Shown here: positions 1-6,709 of the stretch, in pieces
Position numbering within the stretch: position 1 is the stretch's first letter
How the letters are laid out: each line of letters starts with the position of its first letter
Source: JASJBU01 sp965372385
GTDB lineage: Bacteria > Pseudomonadota > Gammaproteobacteria > Chromatiales > Chromatiaceae
Assembly (NCBI GenBank): GCA_965372385.1
Contig: CBDVCD010000049.1
Span: 1-16,101 of the forward strand
Length of the DNA stretch: 16,101 nucleotides
Direction of reading: 5' to 3'
Position numbers and translations under genes: made by a program
Notes under the pieces: generated by a model
What the model was told of the DNA's origin: nothing
The model's input: the letters and a program-made list of their open reading frames with translations, nothing else
The model's database searches: none

Positions 1-153
1 TTTGACCGGCTCTATTTCTATGGTGATAACAAGCCTATCCATGTGAGTTTCGGTCCAAATCAAGAAAGGCAGCTCGTCCTCATGTTGCCCTCTAAGTCCG
101 GTAGGTTGGTGCCGAGGGTAGTCTCTTTAGAGAGTTTCTTGGAACTGGAATAA
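1..153 (+). CDS. C-terminal fragment of an unidentified protein, possibly M15-like peptidase
   Basis: An open frame enters from the left edge and ends with TAA at 151-153, giving the last 50 residues of a protein whose start lies outside the window. The segment contains FDRLYFYGDNKPIHVSFGP, followed by a short beta-rich stretch and the ending VVSLESFLELE. The wording 'YFYG..KPIHVS.GP' reminds me of the C-terminal part of some Hedgehog/M15-type D-Ala-D-Ala peptidase-like proteins, but this is a recollection, not an alignment. No zinc ligand or catalytic residue can be checked in the part that is visible. The next ATG lies only 4 nt after the stop, so a following coupled gene is possible. That the frame is coding is fairly likely; the function is uncertain. 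Confidence 0.55.
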   Translation, partial: FDRLYFYGDNKPIHVSFGPNQERQLVLMLPSKSGRLVPRVVSLESFLELE

Positions 154-157
154 GCCA

Positions 158-514
158 ATGAATAAGGCGAGATTCGTGGTCCAGGAACAAGGACTCCAGA
201 AATATTTCGCCAGGCGACAAGACACTGATGAGCATCTGTTCATGATGAAGCCCGATATTTCCTTACTGAATGAACATGATCAGTGTTGTTCGTTCGACAG
301 TCTTTGCGCGGGCGGATGCGCGCGCATCTTTCATCGGTTAAGGAAACGTGATTACGGACAAATTATGAACTGTGTGCATGTGCTCTTTGGCAAAAAAAGC
401 ACCAATCTGCGTTCCACAAAAGGGACATTCAGAGACAATGGGAGACAACGGAATGAAATTACAGACACTCGCCGCTCCTGCGCATCCATGCGCCCGCGGC
501 ATTCGTACATCTGA
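158..514 (+). CDS. Doubtful 118-aa ORF with SPASM-like cysteine cluster
   Basis: The ATG at 158 is 4 nt after the preceding stop, which would suit translational coupling, but no clear Shine-Dalgarno sequence precedes it. Residues about 43-56 read CCSFDSLCAGGCAR, with spacing C-x5-C-x3-C and another Cys about 16 residues later. This resembles the C-terminal [4Fe-4S]-binding SPASM segment of radical SAM maturases, whose usual pattern is C-x2-C-x5-C-x3-C. The first Cys is displaced here (adjacent CC instead of CxxC). No radical SAM CxxxCxxC core exists in the ORF. The last 40 or so residues look like random translation, rich in Arg, Thr and Ser. It may be a remnant of a larger gene, a small real gene, or chance. 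It is kept as a low-confidence entry. Confidence 0.3.
   Translation: MNKARFVVQEQGLQKYFARRQDTDEHLFMMKPDISLLNEHDQCCSFDSLCAGGCARIFHRLRKRDYGQIMNCVHVLFGKKSTNLRSTKGTFRDNGRQRNEITDTRRSCASMRPRHSYI
315..328. repeat. Perfect 14-bp palindrome
   Basis: GATGCGCGCGCATC is its own reverse complement. It lies inside the doubtful ORF at 158-514. It could be a protein-binding site, a remnant of a palindromic repeat or chance in a GC-rich patch. Confidence 0.4.
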
Positions 515-542
515 CCTCCATGGATAATGGAGGGAATGCAAT

Positions 543-562
543 AGGATTGTAGGAACAATCCT
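543..562. repeat. Perfect 8-bp hairpin with AGGA loop
   Basis: AGGATTGT and ACAATCCT flank a four-base loop. On the minus strand this lies just downstream of the tRNA-Leu terminator. It has no T-run on either side, so it is not a standard intrinsic terminator by itself. Apart from this hairpin I see nothing of note between 515 and 575. Confidence 0.45.
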
Positions 563-575
563 TGCCATGCACATC

Positions 576-603
576 AAAAAGCCCTGTAAAAACAGAGCCT
601 TTC
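576..603 (-). terminator. Intrinsic terminator of tRNA-Leu
   Basis: Read on the minus strand, AAAGGCTCTG pairs with CAGGGCTTTT over about 10 bp (two G-U pairs) around a TTTTTA loop, and the 3' arm runs into a T-tract (the A-run at 576-580 on the plus strand). It begins about 34 nt after the encoded CCA end of the tRNA and fits termination of a single-tRNA transcript. Confidence 0.75.
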
Positions 604-637
604 TTGGTTTTTGGTAGTCTGTGATGGTGTTTGAATA

Positions 638-725
638 TGGTGCCGAGGAAAGGACTTGAACCTTCACGGGCTAAACGCCCACTAGCACCTGAAGCTAGCG
701 TGTCTACCAATTTCACCACCTCGGC
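638..725 (-). tRNA. tRNA-Leu, anticodon CAG
   Basis: Read on the minus strand this is an 88-nt class II tRNA. The acceptor arms GCCGAGG and CCTCGGC pair over 7 bp, with discriminator A and an encoded CCA (complement of 638-640). The D-arm holds the usual AATTGGTAGAC. The anticodon arm is CTAGC-TTCAGGT-GCTAG, so the loop presents CAG and reads CUG codons. The long variable arm (about TGGGCGTTTAGCCCG) is typical of tRNA-Leu, and the T-arm contains GGTTCAAGTCC. The gene stands alone between two plus-strand coding regions, with its own promoter and terminator. The fold, anticodon and similarity to the common bacterial Leu(CAG) tRNA make the identity secure. Confidence 0.97.
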
Positions 726-736
726 AGGTGCGTATC

Positions 737-753
737 CCGGACCTTGGGTCCGG
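737..753 (-). other. 7-bp GC hairpin in the tRNA-Leu 5' leader
   Basis: CCGGACC and GGTCCGG pair perfectly around a three-base loop. The hairpin lies between the predicted promoter and the 5' end of the tRNA, 11 nt from the mature end, so it would sit in the precursor leader removed by RNase P. Its role, if any, is unknown. Confidence 0.55.
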
Positions 754-767
754 TTGGGAGAAGGCGA

Positions 768-796
768 ACTTTACAACCTGATTTACTTCATGTCAA
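768..796 (-). promoter_or_regulatory. Sigma70-type promoter of tRNA-Leu
   Basis: On the minus strand, a perfect -35 TTGACA (complement of 791-796) is followed, after a 17-nt spacer, by TAAAGT (complement of 768-773), which matches 4 of 6 bases of TATAAT. The predicted start would lie near 761, giving a leader of about 35 nt before the tRNA. Position and orientation fit the tRNA gene well. Confidence 0.7.
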
Positions 797-913
797 CGCC
801 CCTGAAGAAGGGTTCCAGAGTTGTGTCATGAGTTGTTGGATAGGCTGGCAAGCTGTGGTAGTTTGCGGTCTTTTCCGATATCGATGTACTGACCGGATTG
901 ACGGGTGTTTCTG

Positions 914-1756
914 ATGGTTAAATGGCGAGTCTGGTGGTTATTGCCACTGCTTTTCCTGTTTCCTTTCTCTGTGTTTTCACTCACGCTGAGCGGGGATTAT
1001 CTGCAGGGTGGAATGGTGACGGGGCGGGTTGAGCCGGGCGATGTGGTGACGGTTGACGGGGAGGCTGTTCGGGTTTCGGATGAGGGTCTGTTTCTGCTCG
1101 GCTTTGGGCGCGATGCTCCCTTAGAGACAACCGTTAAGGTGCTGCGTAAAGGGAAGCTGGTGGATAGCCGGCTCCTCAAGATCGGTAAGCGTACCTATCG
1201 GATTCAACGCATAGATGGCTTGCCTAAAAGCAAGGTGACACCTCCCGAACGGGATTGGGAACGGATAAAAAAAGAGACGGCCTTAGTTAAGGCGGCACGT
1301 AAATTAGATGATCCACGCACCGATTTTTTAACGGGATTTATCTGGCCAGTCAAGGGGCCCATCTCGGGTGTCTATGGTAGCCAGCGGATCTTGAATGGCG
1401 AGCCGCGCTGGCCCCACTTTGGGGTGGATGTGGCGGCCCCGGAGGGGACCAAGGTTATCGCACCCGCCGCTGGCGTGGTAACCCTGGCGCACCCGGATAT
1501 GTTCTATTCGGGCGGTACGCTGATCATTGATCATGGTCATCAGTTCTCTTCCTCCTTTTTACACCTGAGCAAGATACTGGTAGATGAAGGTGACCGGGTG
1601 AAACAGGGGGATGTGATCGCAGAGGTTGGGGCAACTGGCCGGGTGACTGGAGCCCATCTGGATTGGCGCATGAACCTAGGTAATGCGCGTATCGATCCCC
1701 AGCTGCTGGTACCGCCTATGCCTGTCAGAGAAAAATCGGCCAAATTAGCAGACTGA
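914..1756 (+). CDS. Secreted M23 (LytM/lysostaphin-type) peptidase
   Basis: This predicted periplasmic or secreted zinc endopeptidase of 280 residues probably cleaves peptidoglycan cross-links or acts as an envelope factor. I chose ATG 914 over the GTG at 905 because it starts directly at a classic signal peptide: basic MVKWR, a hydrophobic core to about residue 20, cleavage near 22. Residues 25-100 form a beta-rich N-terminal domain. The M23 domain spans about 145-265. It shows H168xxxD172 (zinc ligands), H217 in SSFLHLS and H248 in TGRVTGAHLDW. The usual HxH is HxD here, so Asp250 replaces the normal third zinc-binding His. I have an impression that HLDW variants occur in other proteobacterial M23 proteins, so this may be a natural variant rather than a dead enzyme. 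The gene precedes tolC by 118 bp and is probably transcribed separately. Confidence 0.9.
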   Translation: MVKWRVWWLLPLLFLFPFSVFSLTLSGDYLQGGMVTGRVEPGDVVTVDGEAVRVSDEGLFLLGFGRDAPLETTVKVLRKGKLVDSRLLKIGKRTYRIQRIDGLPKSKVTPPERDWERIKKETALVKAARKLDDPRTDFLTGFIWPVKGPISGVYGSQRILNGEPRWPHFGVDVAAPEGTKVIAPAAGVVTLAHPDMFYSGGTLIIDHGHQFSSSFLHLSKILVDEGDRVKQGDVIAEVGATGRVTGAHLDWRMNLGNARIDPQLLVPPMPVREKSAKLAD

Positions 1757-1800
1757 TCTGTTGGCAGGGTACAGGTCCCAGGGAGTAAATGTGGTACAGT

Positions 1801-1829
1801 TTGCCGGTCAAACTACTCTATGCTATGAA
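1801..1829 (+). promoter_or_regulatory. Candidate promoter of tolC-aroC-MFS
   Basis: TTGCCG (1801-1806) and TATGAA (1824-1829) are separated by 17 nt, and each matches 4 of 6 consensus bases. They lie about 45 nt upstream of the tolC start in the only gap before the cluster. The match is moderate and unverified. Confidence 0.35.
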
Positions 1830-1874
1830 ATGCAAATTTACCTTAGAAATCATGCAATTATCGGGATTACTTAA

Positions 1875-3194
1875 ATGAAAATAACGAAACGCCTCATTCC
1901 CCTGTTGTTATTTTTTGCGCTACCCGTGCTGCAGGCCCAGGATCTTATGGCTGTCTACCAACTGGCGTTGCAAAACGATCCACAGTTGCAGGCCGCAAAA
2001 GAACAGCTCAACGCCGCTCGGGAAACCAAGAACATCTCACGCTCTCAATTGTTGCCGACTATCGGGGTGCGTGCGGGTTACGATGCCATTCATAGCGATA
2101 TCAAAACCCGTTTTGGTCAACCAGTCGATATAACCAGCCGTTACAATGACAGAAGTCTGGGCCTGAGTCTGACCCAGCCGATCTATCGGCGGGATTTTCT
2201 GGTTCAACTGGAACAGGCCGACAGCACTATCGCACAAGCCGAGGCCCAATATGCGTCGGCTCAAATCGATCTGATGGTACGCAGCATCACAGGCTATTTT
2301 AATATCCTATCGGCGGTAGATGATTTGCGCGTGGCCATAGCGGAGCGGGAGGCCAACGGACGTCAGCTGGAACAGGCCCAGCAACGTTTTGATGTCGGAC
2401 TGATCGCCATCACCGATGTGCATGAGGCCCAGGCAGCCCATGATTTGGCAAGGGCCTCTGAAATTGCAGCGGAAAATAGTCTGGATAATGCCTGGGAGGC
2501 GTTGCTGGAGATCATCGGCCCCCAACCCCAGGGGGAGCTGGCAAAACTTGGTGATGCTCTTGAACTCAATCCGCCGGTACCGAACGACCTCCAGGCCTGG
2601 TCGGATACGGCGCAGCAGCAGAATTTCGATATCCTTGCCTCCAGCAGCAATCTCGAGTCGGTGCGCCAAGACATCGAAGTCAGCCGTTCGGGCCACTACC
2701 CCACCCTGGATCTGGTAGGTGGTTACAATCTCAACCGCACGGACAATGACTTTGGTAGCGAGGCGGATACTGCCATCATCGGCCTGGAGTTGGCGGTTCC
2801 CCTCTATACTGGGGGGGGAGTCTCCGCCCGAACCGAACAGGCACGGGCAAACCATCGCGCCGCGCAACAGAATCTTGATAGAACACGCCGTGCGGTGAAC
2901 AGACAGGTGCGTGACGCCTTCCGGGGTGTGCTCTCCACTATCAGTCGGGTCAAGGCCCTGAAGGCCGCGACGGTCTCCGCCAAGAGCGCCTTGGACTCGA
3001 CCCAGGCCGGCTACGAGGTGGGTACCCGCACCATCGTGGACGTGCTCACCGTGCAGCGTAATCTTTTCTCTTCCCAACGGGACTATCTGGGCTCCCGCTA
3101 CGAATACATCCTCAACGCCCTTGCCCTGAAGTCGGCGGCTGGCAACCTGACGGTGTCGGATCTGCAGCGGGCCAACTCCAAGTTGGAGCGTTAA
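1875..3194 (+). CDS. tolC: TolC-family outer membrane channel
   Basis: This is the outer membrane efflux/secretion duct that joins inner-membrane pumps (type I secretion, RND or MFS with an adaptor) to the outside. The 439-residue length is usual for TolC. MKITKRLIPLLLFFALPVLQA is a signal peptide, with cleavage predicted after residue 21 before QDLMAVYQLALQNDP, the typical mature N-terminus. Two OEP repeats follow (about 25-205 and 225-415), rich in Gln/Ala helices. They include RQLEQAQQRFDVGLIAITDV in the first and YEVGTRTIVDVLTVQRNLF in the second, the matched turn motifs of the two repeats. No pump or adaptor gene lies nearby, so it may serve several partners. The stop is 6 nt before aroC, implying co-transcription. 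The Shine-Dalgarno sequence is weak. Confidence 0.93.
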   Translation: MKITKRLIPLLLFFALPVLQAQDLMAVYQLALQNDPQLQAAKEQLNAARETKNISRSQLLPTIGVRAGYDAIHSDIKTRFGQPVDITSRYNDRSLGLSLTQPIYRRDFLVQLEQADSTIAQAEAQYASAQIDLMVRSITGYFNILSAVDDLRVAIAEREANGRQLEQAQQRFDVGLIAITDVHEAQAAHDLARASEIAAENSLDNAWEALLEIIGPQPQGELAKLGDALELNPPVPNDLQAWSDTAQQQNFDILASSSNLESVRQDIEVSRSGHYPTLDLVGGYNLNRTDNDFGSEADTAIIGLELAVPLYTGGGVSARTEQARANHRAAQQNLDRTRRAVNRQVRDAFRGVLSTISRVKALKAATVSAKSALDSTQAGYEVGTRTIVDVLTVQRNLFSSQRDYLGSRYEYILNALALKSAAGNLTVSDLQRANSKLER

Positions 3195-3200
3195 CCTGCA

Positions 3201-4346
3201 ATGTCAGGCAATACGATCGGTAAACTCTTTTGCGTAACCTCCTTTGGCGAGAGTCATGGACCAGCAATCGGCTGCATTGTCGATGGTTGCCCACCGGGGT
3301 TGGAACTGAACGAGACGGATCTGCAGCGCGACCTGGACCGGCGCAAACCGGGTACCTCCCGGCATACCACCCAGCGGCGCGAGGCCGATGAGGTGCAGAT
3401 TCTCTCCGGTGTTTTCGAGGGGAAAACAACGGGTACCCCGATCGGTCTGATCATCCACAACACCGATCAGCGTTCTAAAGATTATTCAGAGATCATGGAC
3501 CGCTTCCGTCCTGGCCATGCGGACTACACCTACACGCAGAAGTATGGTTTCCGCGACTACCGTGGCGGTGGCCGCTCCTCCGCCCGGGAGACCGCGATGC
3601 GGGTGGCGGCCGGGGGAATCGCGAAGAAATACCTGAAGGAGCGTTATGGCATCGAGATCCACGGCTATCTGTCCCAGCTGGGTCCCATCAAGGTGGAAAA
3701 GCTCGATTCCATCCTTCGGTCCGTAAACGGTACATCCCTGTACCACTTCTGGGATCAGGTGGAGCAGAACGCCTTCTTCTGCCCCGATGCGGACAAGGTG
3801 CCGGAGCTGGAGGCCTATATGGATGCCCTGCGCAAGGAGGGTAATTCCATCGGGGCACGTATCAATGTGGTGGCCAGCGGGGTGCCCGCCGGGCTGGGCG
3901 AGCCGATCTTCGACCGGCTGGATGCGGATATCGCCCACGCCTTGATGAGCATCAATGCGGTGAAGGGTGTGGAGATCGGTGACGGTTTCGCCTGCGTGGA
4001 ACAAAAGGGCACCGAGCACCGGGACGAGATGACCCCGGAGGGTTTTCTGAGCAATCATGCCGGCGGCGTGCTGGGGGGCATCTCCAGCGGCCAGGCGATC
4101 CTGGCCAGCATCGCGTTGAAGCCGACCTCCAGTCTGCGCCTGCCTGGGCACACGGTGAACAGAGAAGGAAAATCGGTGGAGGTGGTGACCCAGGGACGCC
4201 ACGATCCCTGTGTCGGCATTCGTGCCACGCCCATTGCCGAAGCGATGCTCGCCATCGTACTGCTGGATCATCTACTGCGTCACCGGGGTCAGAACATGGA
4301 TGTGGATTCCGCCACGCCGGATATCGCCGCATCCACCAAGCCCTGA
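3201..4346 (+). CDS. aroC: Chorismate synthase
   Basis: It converts 5-enolpyruvylshikimate-3-phosphate to chorismate with reduced FMN, the last step of the shikimate pathway, in the cytoplasm. The protein is 381 residues, slightly longer than the common 350-370. The family signatures are clear: SFGESHGPAIGCIVDG near residues 14-29 with the conserved His19; QRREADEVQILSGVFEGKTTGTPI near 58-81; HADYTYTQKYG with conserved His106; and RGGGRSSARET at 121-131, part of the FMN/substrate site. The C-terminus carries a short Asp/Ser/Pro tail (MDVDSATPDIAASTKP) outside the core fold. It sits between tolC and an MFS gene in a tight cluster; the next start codon directly follows its stop. Confidence 0.97.
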   Translation: MSGNTIGKLFCVTSFGESHGPAIGCIVDGCPPGLELNETDLQRDLDRRKPGTSRHTTQRREADEVQILSGVFEGKTTGTPIGLIIHNTDQRSKDYSEIMDRFRPGHADYTYTQKYGFRDYRGGGRSSARETAMRVAAGGIAKKYLKERYGIEIHGYLSQLGPIKVEKLDSILRSVNGTSLYHFWDQVEQNAFFCPDADKVPELEAYMDALRKEGNSIGARINVVASGVPAGLGEPIFDRLDADIAHALMSINAVKGVEIGDGFACVEQKGTEHRDEMTPEGFLSNHAGGVLGGISSGQAILASIALKPTSSLRLPGHTVNREGKSVEVVTQGRHDPCVGIRATPIAEAMLAIVLLDHLLRHRGQNMDVDSATPDIAASTKP

Positions 4347-5489
4347 ATGCCTTATTGGCGCCTCTCGGGCTTCTATCTCTTCTATTTCGCCTCCCTCGGA
4401 GCCCTGCTTCCCTTCTGGGGGCTCTACCTAAAGGATCGTGGATTCTCCCCTGTGGAGATCGGTGAATTGATGGCGGTGGTGATGGCCACCAAACTGATCG
4501 CACCCAATATCTGGGGCTGGATTGCCGATCATACCGGTAGGCGTATGCCGATCGTGCGCCTCGCTTCTCTGCTCTCCGTATTCACCTTTGCCGGGGTGTT
4601 CTATGCCACGGGTTACTGGGCCTTGGCATTGGTCATGATGCTGTTCAGTTTTTTCTGGAATGCCTCACTCCCGCAATTCGAAGCTATCACCATGAGTTAT
4701 CTGGGGGAGCGGATCCGTGAGTACAGTCGTATCCGCCTGTGGGGCTCCATCGGCTTCATCCTGAGCGTGGTGGGCCTGGGCCTGTTTGTGGATGAGCTGG
4801 GCATTGGGCTGGTGCCTCAGGTGGTGCTGGTATTGTATGTCGGTATTCTGCTGAACAGCCTGGTAGTGCCGGAGCAGGGGGCGGCGATCCCGCGGCAGGA
4901 GCAGGAGTCGATTCTCGAGGTCCTGAAACGCAAGGAGATCATCGCTTTTCTGGTCGTCTGTTTTCTGATGCAGGCCAGTCACAGTGCCTACTATGCCTTC
5001 TACTCCATATTTATGGAGCAGCATGGCTATTCGAGCAGTGTTATCGGACAGCTCTGGGCATTGGGGGTGATTGCGGAGGTATTGGTGTTTCTGATCATGC
5101 ACCATCTTCTGCACCGCTGGGGCGCCCGGCTGGTCCTGTTTGGTAGTCTGCTTATCGCGGTGGTACGTTGGAGTCTGGTAGGCAGCACCCCGGAGACCCT
5201 CTCCCTGGTATTGCTATCCCAGGTGATGCACGCGGCCACGTTTGGCACCTTTCACGCCGCCGCTATCCATCTGGTGCATCACTATTTCATCGGCAGGCAT
5301 CAGGGTAGGGGGCAGGCCCTCTACAGCAGTATCAGCTTCGGTGCCGGCGGGGCCTTTGGCAGTCTGCTGAGCGGTTATCTCTGGACCAGCATCAGTCCCA
5401 GTTCAATTTTCTGGGTAGCGGCCGGGTATGCCGGCCTGGCAGTCATCATTGCCTGGCGGTGGGTTGGCCTGCGGAGTCAGCTTGGCTGA
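4347..5489 (+). CDS. MFS transporter, HcaT/MFS_1-like type
   Basis: This is an inner-membrane secondary transporter of the major facilitator superfamily with 380 residues and about 12 hydrophobic segments. The N-terminus (YWRLSGFYLFYFASLGALLPFWGLYLKDRGFSPVEIGELMA) and the loop GWIADHTGRRMPIVR, a form of the MFS loop 2-3 motif, resemble the group that includes 3-phenylpropionate permease HcaT and LacY-like proteins. The mid-protein LGERIREYSRIRLWGSIGFI is also typical of that group. The substrate cannot be read from the sequence. Its ATG abuts the aroC stop with no spacer, so it is probably translated by re-initiation within the tolC-aroC-MFS transcript. It ends 29 bp from a convergent minus-strand gene, and I see no clear terminator between them. 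Confidence 0.88.
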   Translation: MPYWRLSGFYLFYFASLGALLPFWGLYLKDRGFSPVEIGELMAVVMATKLIAPNIWGWIADHTGRRMPIVRLASLLSVFTFAGVFYATGYWALALVMMLFSFFWNASLPQFEAITMSYLGERIREYSRIRLWGSIGFILSVVGLGLFVDELGIGLVPQVVLVLYVGILLNSLVVPEQGAAIPRQEQESILEVLKRKEIIAFLVVCFLMQASHSAYYAFYSIFMEQHGYSSSVIGQLWALGVIAEVLVFLIMHHLLHRWGARLVLFGSLLIAVVRWSLVGSTPETLSLVLLSQVMHAATFGTFHAAAIHLVHHYFIGRHQGRGQALYSSISFGAGGAFGSLLSGYLWTSISPSSIFWVAAGYAGLAVIIAWRWVGLRSQLG

Positions 5490-5518
5490 AATGGCTGACT
5501 GGAGGAAAATTCCGATAA

Positions 5519-5728
5519 TCAGTTCAGGTAGTTGATATAGACCAGAGCGCCGATTATGAGTACCGCCAGCAAAAAGGCAACGCTGCTGACAAAGCGGCCG
5601 ATGATCTCCAAAGTTGTTATCCACCATTGCTGGTCGCGCCAGCGCTGCTGAATTTTTTTGCGGAAATTACTGGAGCCTACGTAGCGACAGCACCAGAAAA
5701 AATCGATACGGTTTTCCGAATAGATCAT
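5519..5728 (-). CDS. Small single-span membrane protein, unknown function
   Basis: I do not recognise this 69-residue protein. Residues 1-40 are polar and aromatic, with a Cys pair (FFWCCRY) near 11-16 and basic/aromatic FRKKIQQRWRDQQWW near 22-36. Residues about 45-66 form one hydrophobic helix (VSSVAFLLAVLIIGALVYI), ending four residues before the C-terminus. The start is supported by GAGAGG 8 nt upstream of the ATG on the minus strand. An in-frame ATG further up is excluded because that frame meets a stop at once. It lies 57 bp downstream of the LysR gene on the same strand, so the two may share a transcript. The positive-inside rule suggests an N-in, C-out tail-anchored topology. It is probably a real gene given the ribosome binding site and the clean membrane helix. 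Confidence 0.6.
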   Translation of the reverse strand: MIYSENRIDFFWCCRYVGSSNFRKKIQQRWRDQQWWITTLEIIGRFVSSVAFLLAVLIIGALVYINYLN

Positions 5729-5785
5729 GATGGCATCCTCTCAAGTAGTGATGTCATGAGATTTTACCTGGGGAATATTACAGCT

Positions 5786-6688
5786 TTATGATGCGCGGTT
5801 TTTCGATTCACTGTGGGTGCCACTGGATTGAGTCAGTTGCGCGATCATGGCACGGGCGGCATTGGAAAGGGTGCGCTGACGGTGGGTAATAAAACCTAAC
5901 TGCCGCTCCAGTCGGATACCGACAACCTCAAGGGTCACCAGGTCATCACCCAGCATGATCTCTGGCAGCAGACTCCAGCCCAAGCCGATGGACGCCATCA
6001 TCTTCAGGGTTTCCAGGTAATCGGTGGAGAGTCCACAGCGGATCTCTCCTTCCACTTGCAAGAAGGCATCCTCCAGCAGACTACGGGTATAGGTTGCCTT
6101 GGTTGGCAGGACGGCGGGGTAATTGACCAGCTCCTCAGGTTGGATCTTGCGGCGAGTGGCCAGCGGATGGTCCTCCGCAACGACGAAAAGTAATGGGTCG
6201 CGCCACACCGGCTGGAGCTGCAGATGATCCGAGGGTTGCAGTGGCAGGGTGATCACGCCCAGTTCGAGCTCCCCCTGTTCTACTGCCTGGGATACCTTTT
6301 CGGAGCTCATAAAACGGATGTCCAGATCAACTTGCGGGTAGCGGTCTGTATAACGGCGCAGAATGGGGGGCAGGCGGTGCAGACCAATATGGTGGCTGGT
6401 GCCCATGGCGAGGGGGCCGGAGACCTCGCCGGACAGATTTAACAGCTCGCGCTGAAGATCTGTCACCCCATGCAGAATCTGCTCGGCCCTCGGCAGCAGA
6501 TGTCTGCCCGCTTCGGTGAGGAGGATTTGGCGTCCCATCCGGTCGAACAGGGTTGCGCCCAAATCCGACTCCAGACTCGCGATACGTTTGCTCACGGCCG
6601 GCTGGGTGATGAAGAGTGTCTCGGCTGCATGAGAGAAGGAGCGGTCGCGGGCAACTTGGACGAAGGCGCGCAGGCTTGAGAGATCCAT
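5786..6688 (-). CDS. LysR-family transcriptional regulator divergent from leuC
   Basis: This is a DNA-binding regulator of 300 residues, the normal LTTR length. The winged helix-turn-helix spans residues 1-60 (MDLSSLRAFVQVARDRSFSH...LFITQPAVSKRIASLESDLGATLFDR), followed by a linker helix and a two-lobed effector-binding domain from about 90 to 290. Such proteins usually act as tetramers and are often self-repressing. It is transcribed away from leuC over a 98-bp shared region that contains an ATTC-N7-GAAT inverted repeat 5 bp from its own start, so control of leuC and of itself is the simplest inference. A LysR gene sits at the same place in Pseudomonas-type leuCDB loci. The effector cannot be read from the sequence; isopropylmalate or another pathway intermediate is only a guess. 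Confidence 0.93.
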   Translation of the reverse strand: MDLSSLRAFVQVARDRSFSHAAETLFITQPAVSKRIASLESDLGATLFDRMGRQILLTEAGRHLLPRAEQILHGVTDLQRELLNLSGEVSGPLAMGTSHHIGLHRLPPILRRYTDRYPQVDLDIRFMSSEKVSQAVEQGELELGVITLPLQPSDHLQLQPVWRDPLLFVVAEDHPLATRRKIQPEELVNYPAVLPTKATYTRSLLEDAFLQVEGEIRCGLSTDYLETLKMMASIGLGWSLLPEIMLGDDLVTLEVVGIRLERQLGFITHRQRTLSNAARAMIAQLTQSSGTHSESKNRAS

Positions 6689-6692
6689 TTAG

Positions 6693-6709
6693 TATTCCTA
6701 TTTAGAATA
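6693..6709. promoter_or_regulatory. Candidate LysR-type operator (TATTC-N7-GAATA)
   Basis: Perfect 5-bp arms TATTC (6693-6697) and GAATA (6705-6709) are separated by 7 bp, which fits the T-N11-A layout bound by LysR-family proteins. It lies 5 bp upstream of the regulator start and about 45 bp before a predicted leuC transcription start, so it could serve both self-repression and activation. Confidence 0.55.

Noticed and set aside
338..667. Zinc-ribbon-like CPFC...H..H string (ECPFCGTQIGAFFAKEHMHTVH) on the minus strand
   Set aside because: The frame continues through the tRNA terminator and tRNA, has no ribosome binding site and no other protein-like part, so it is probably chance.
459..719. 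Minus-strand ORFs with MVKLVDTLASGASGR... and MKVQVLSSAPYSN...
   Set aside because: They are translations of the tRNA-Leu gene and its flank, a well-known kind of false protein; the tRNA explains the sequence.
2307..3077. Long minus-strand ORF opposite tolC (and similar ones opposite aroC, leuB and truA)
   Set aside because: These are antisense shadows of GC-rich coding genes without ribosome binding sites or recognisable domains.
5490..5518. Possible bidirectional terminator between the MFS gene and the small minus-strand gene
   Set aside because: Only short, broken pairings (CTGACTG with CAGTTCAG) and no T-run.
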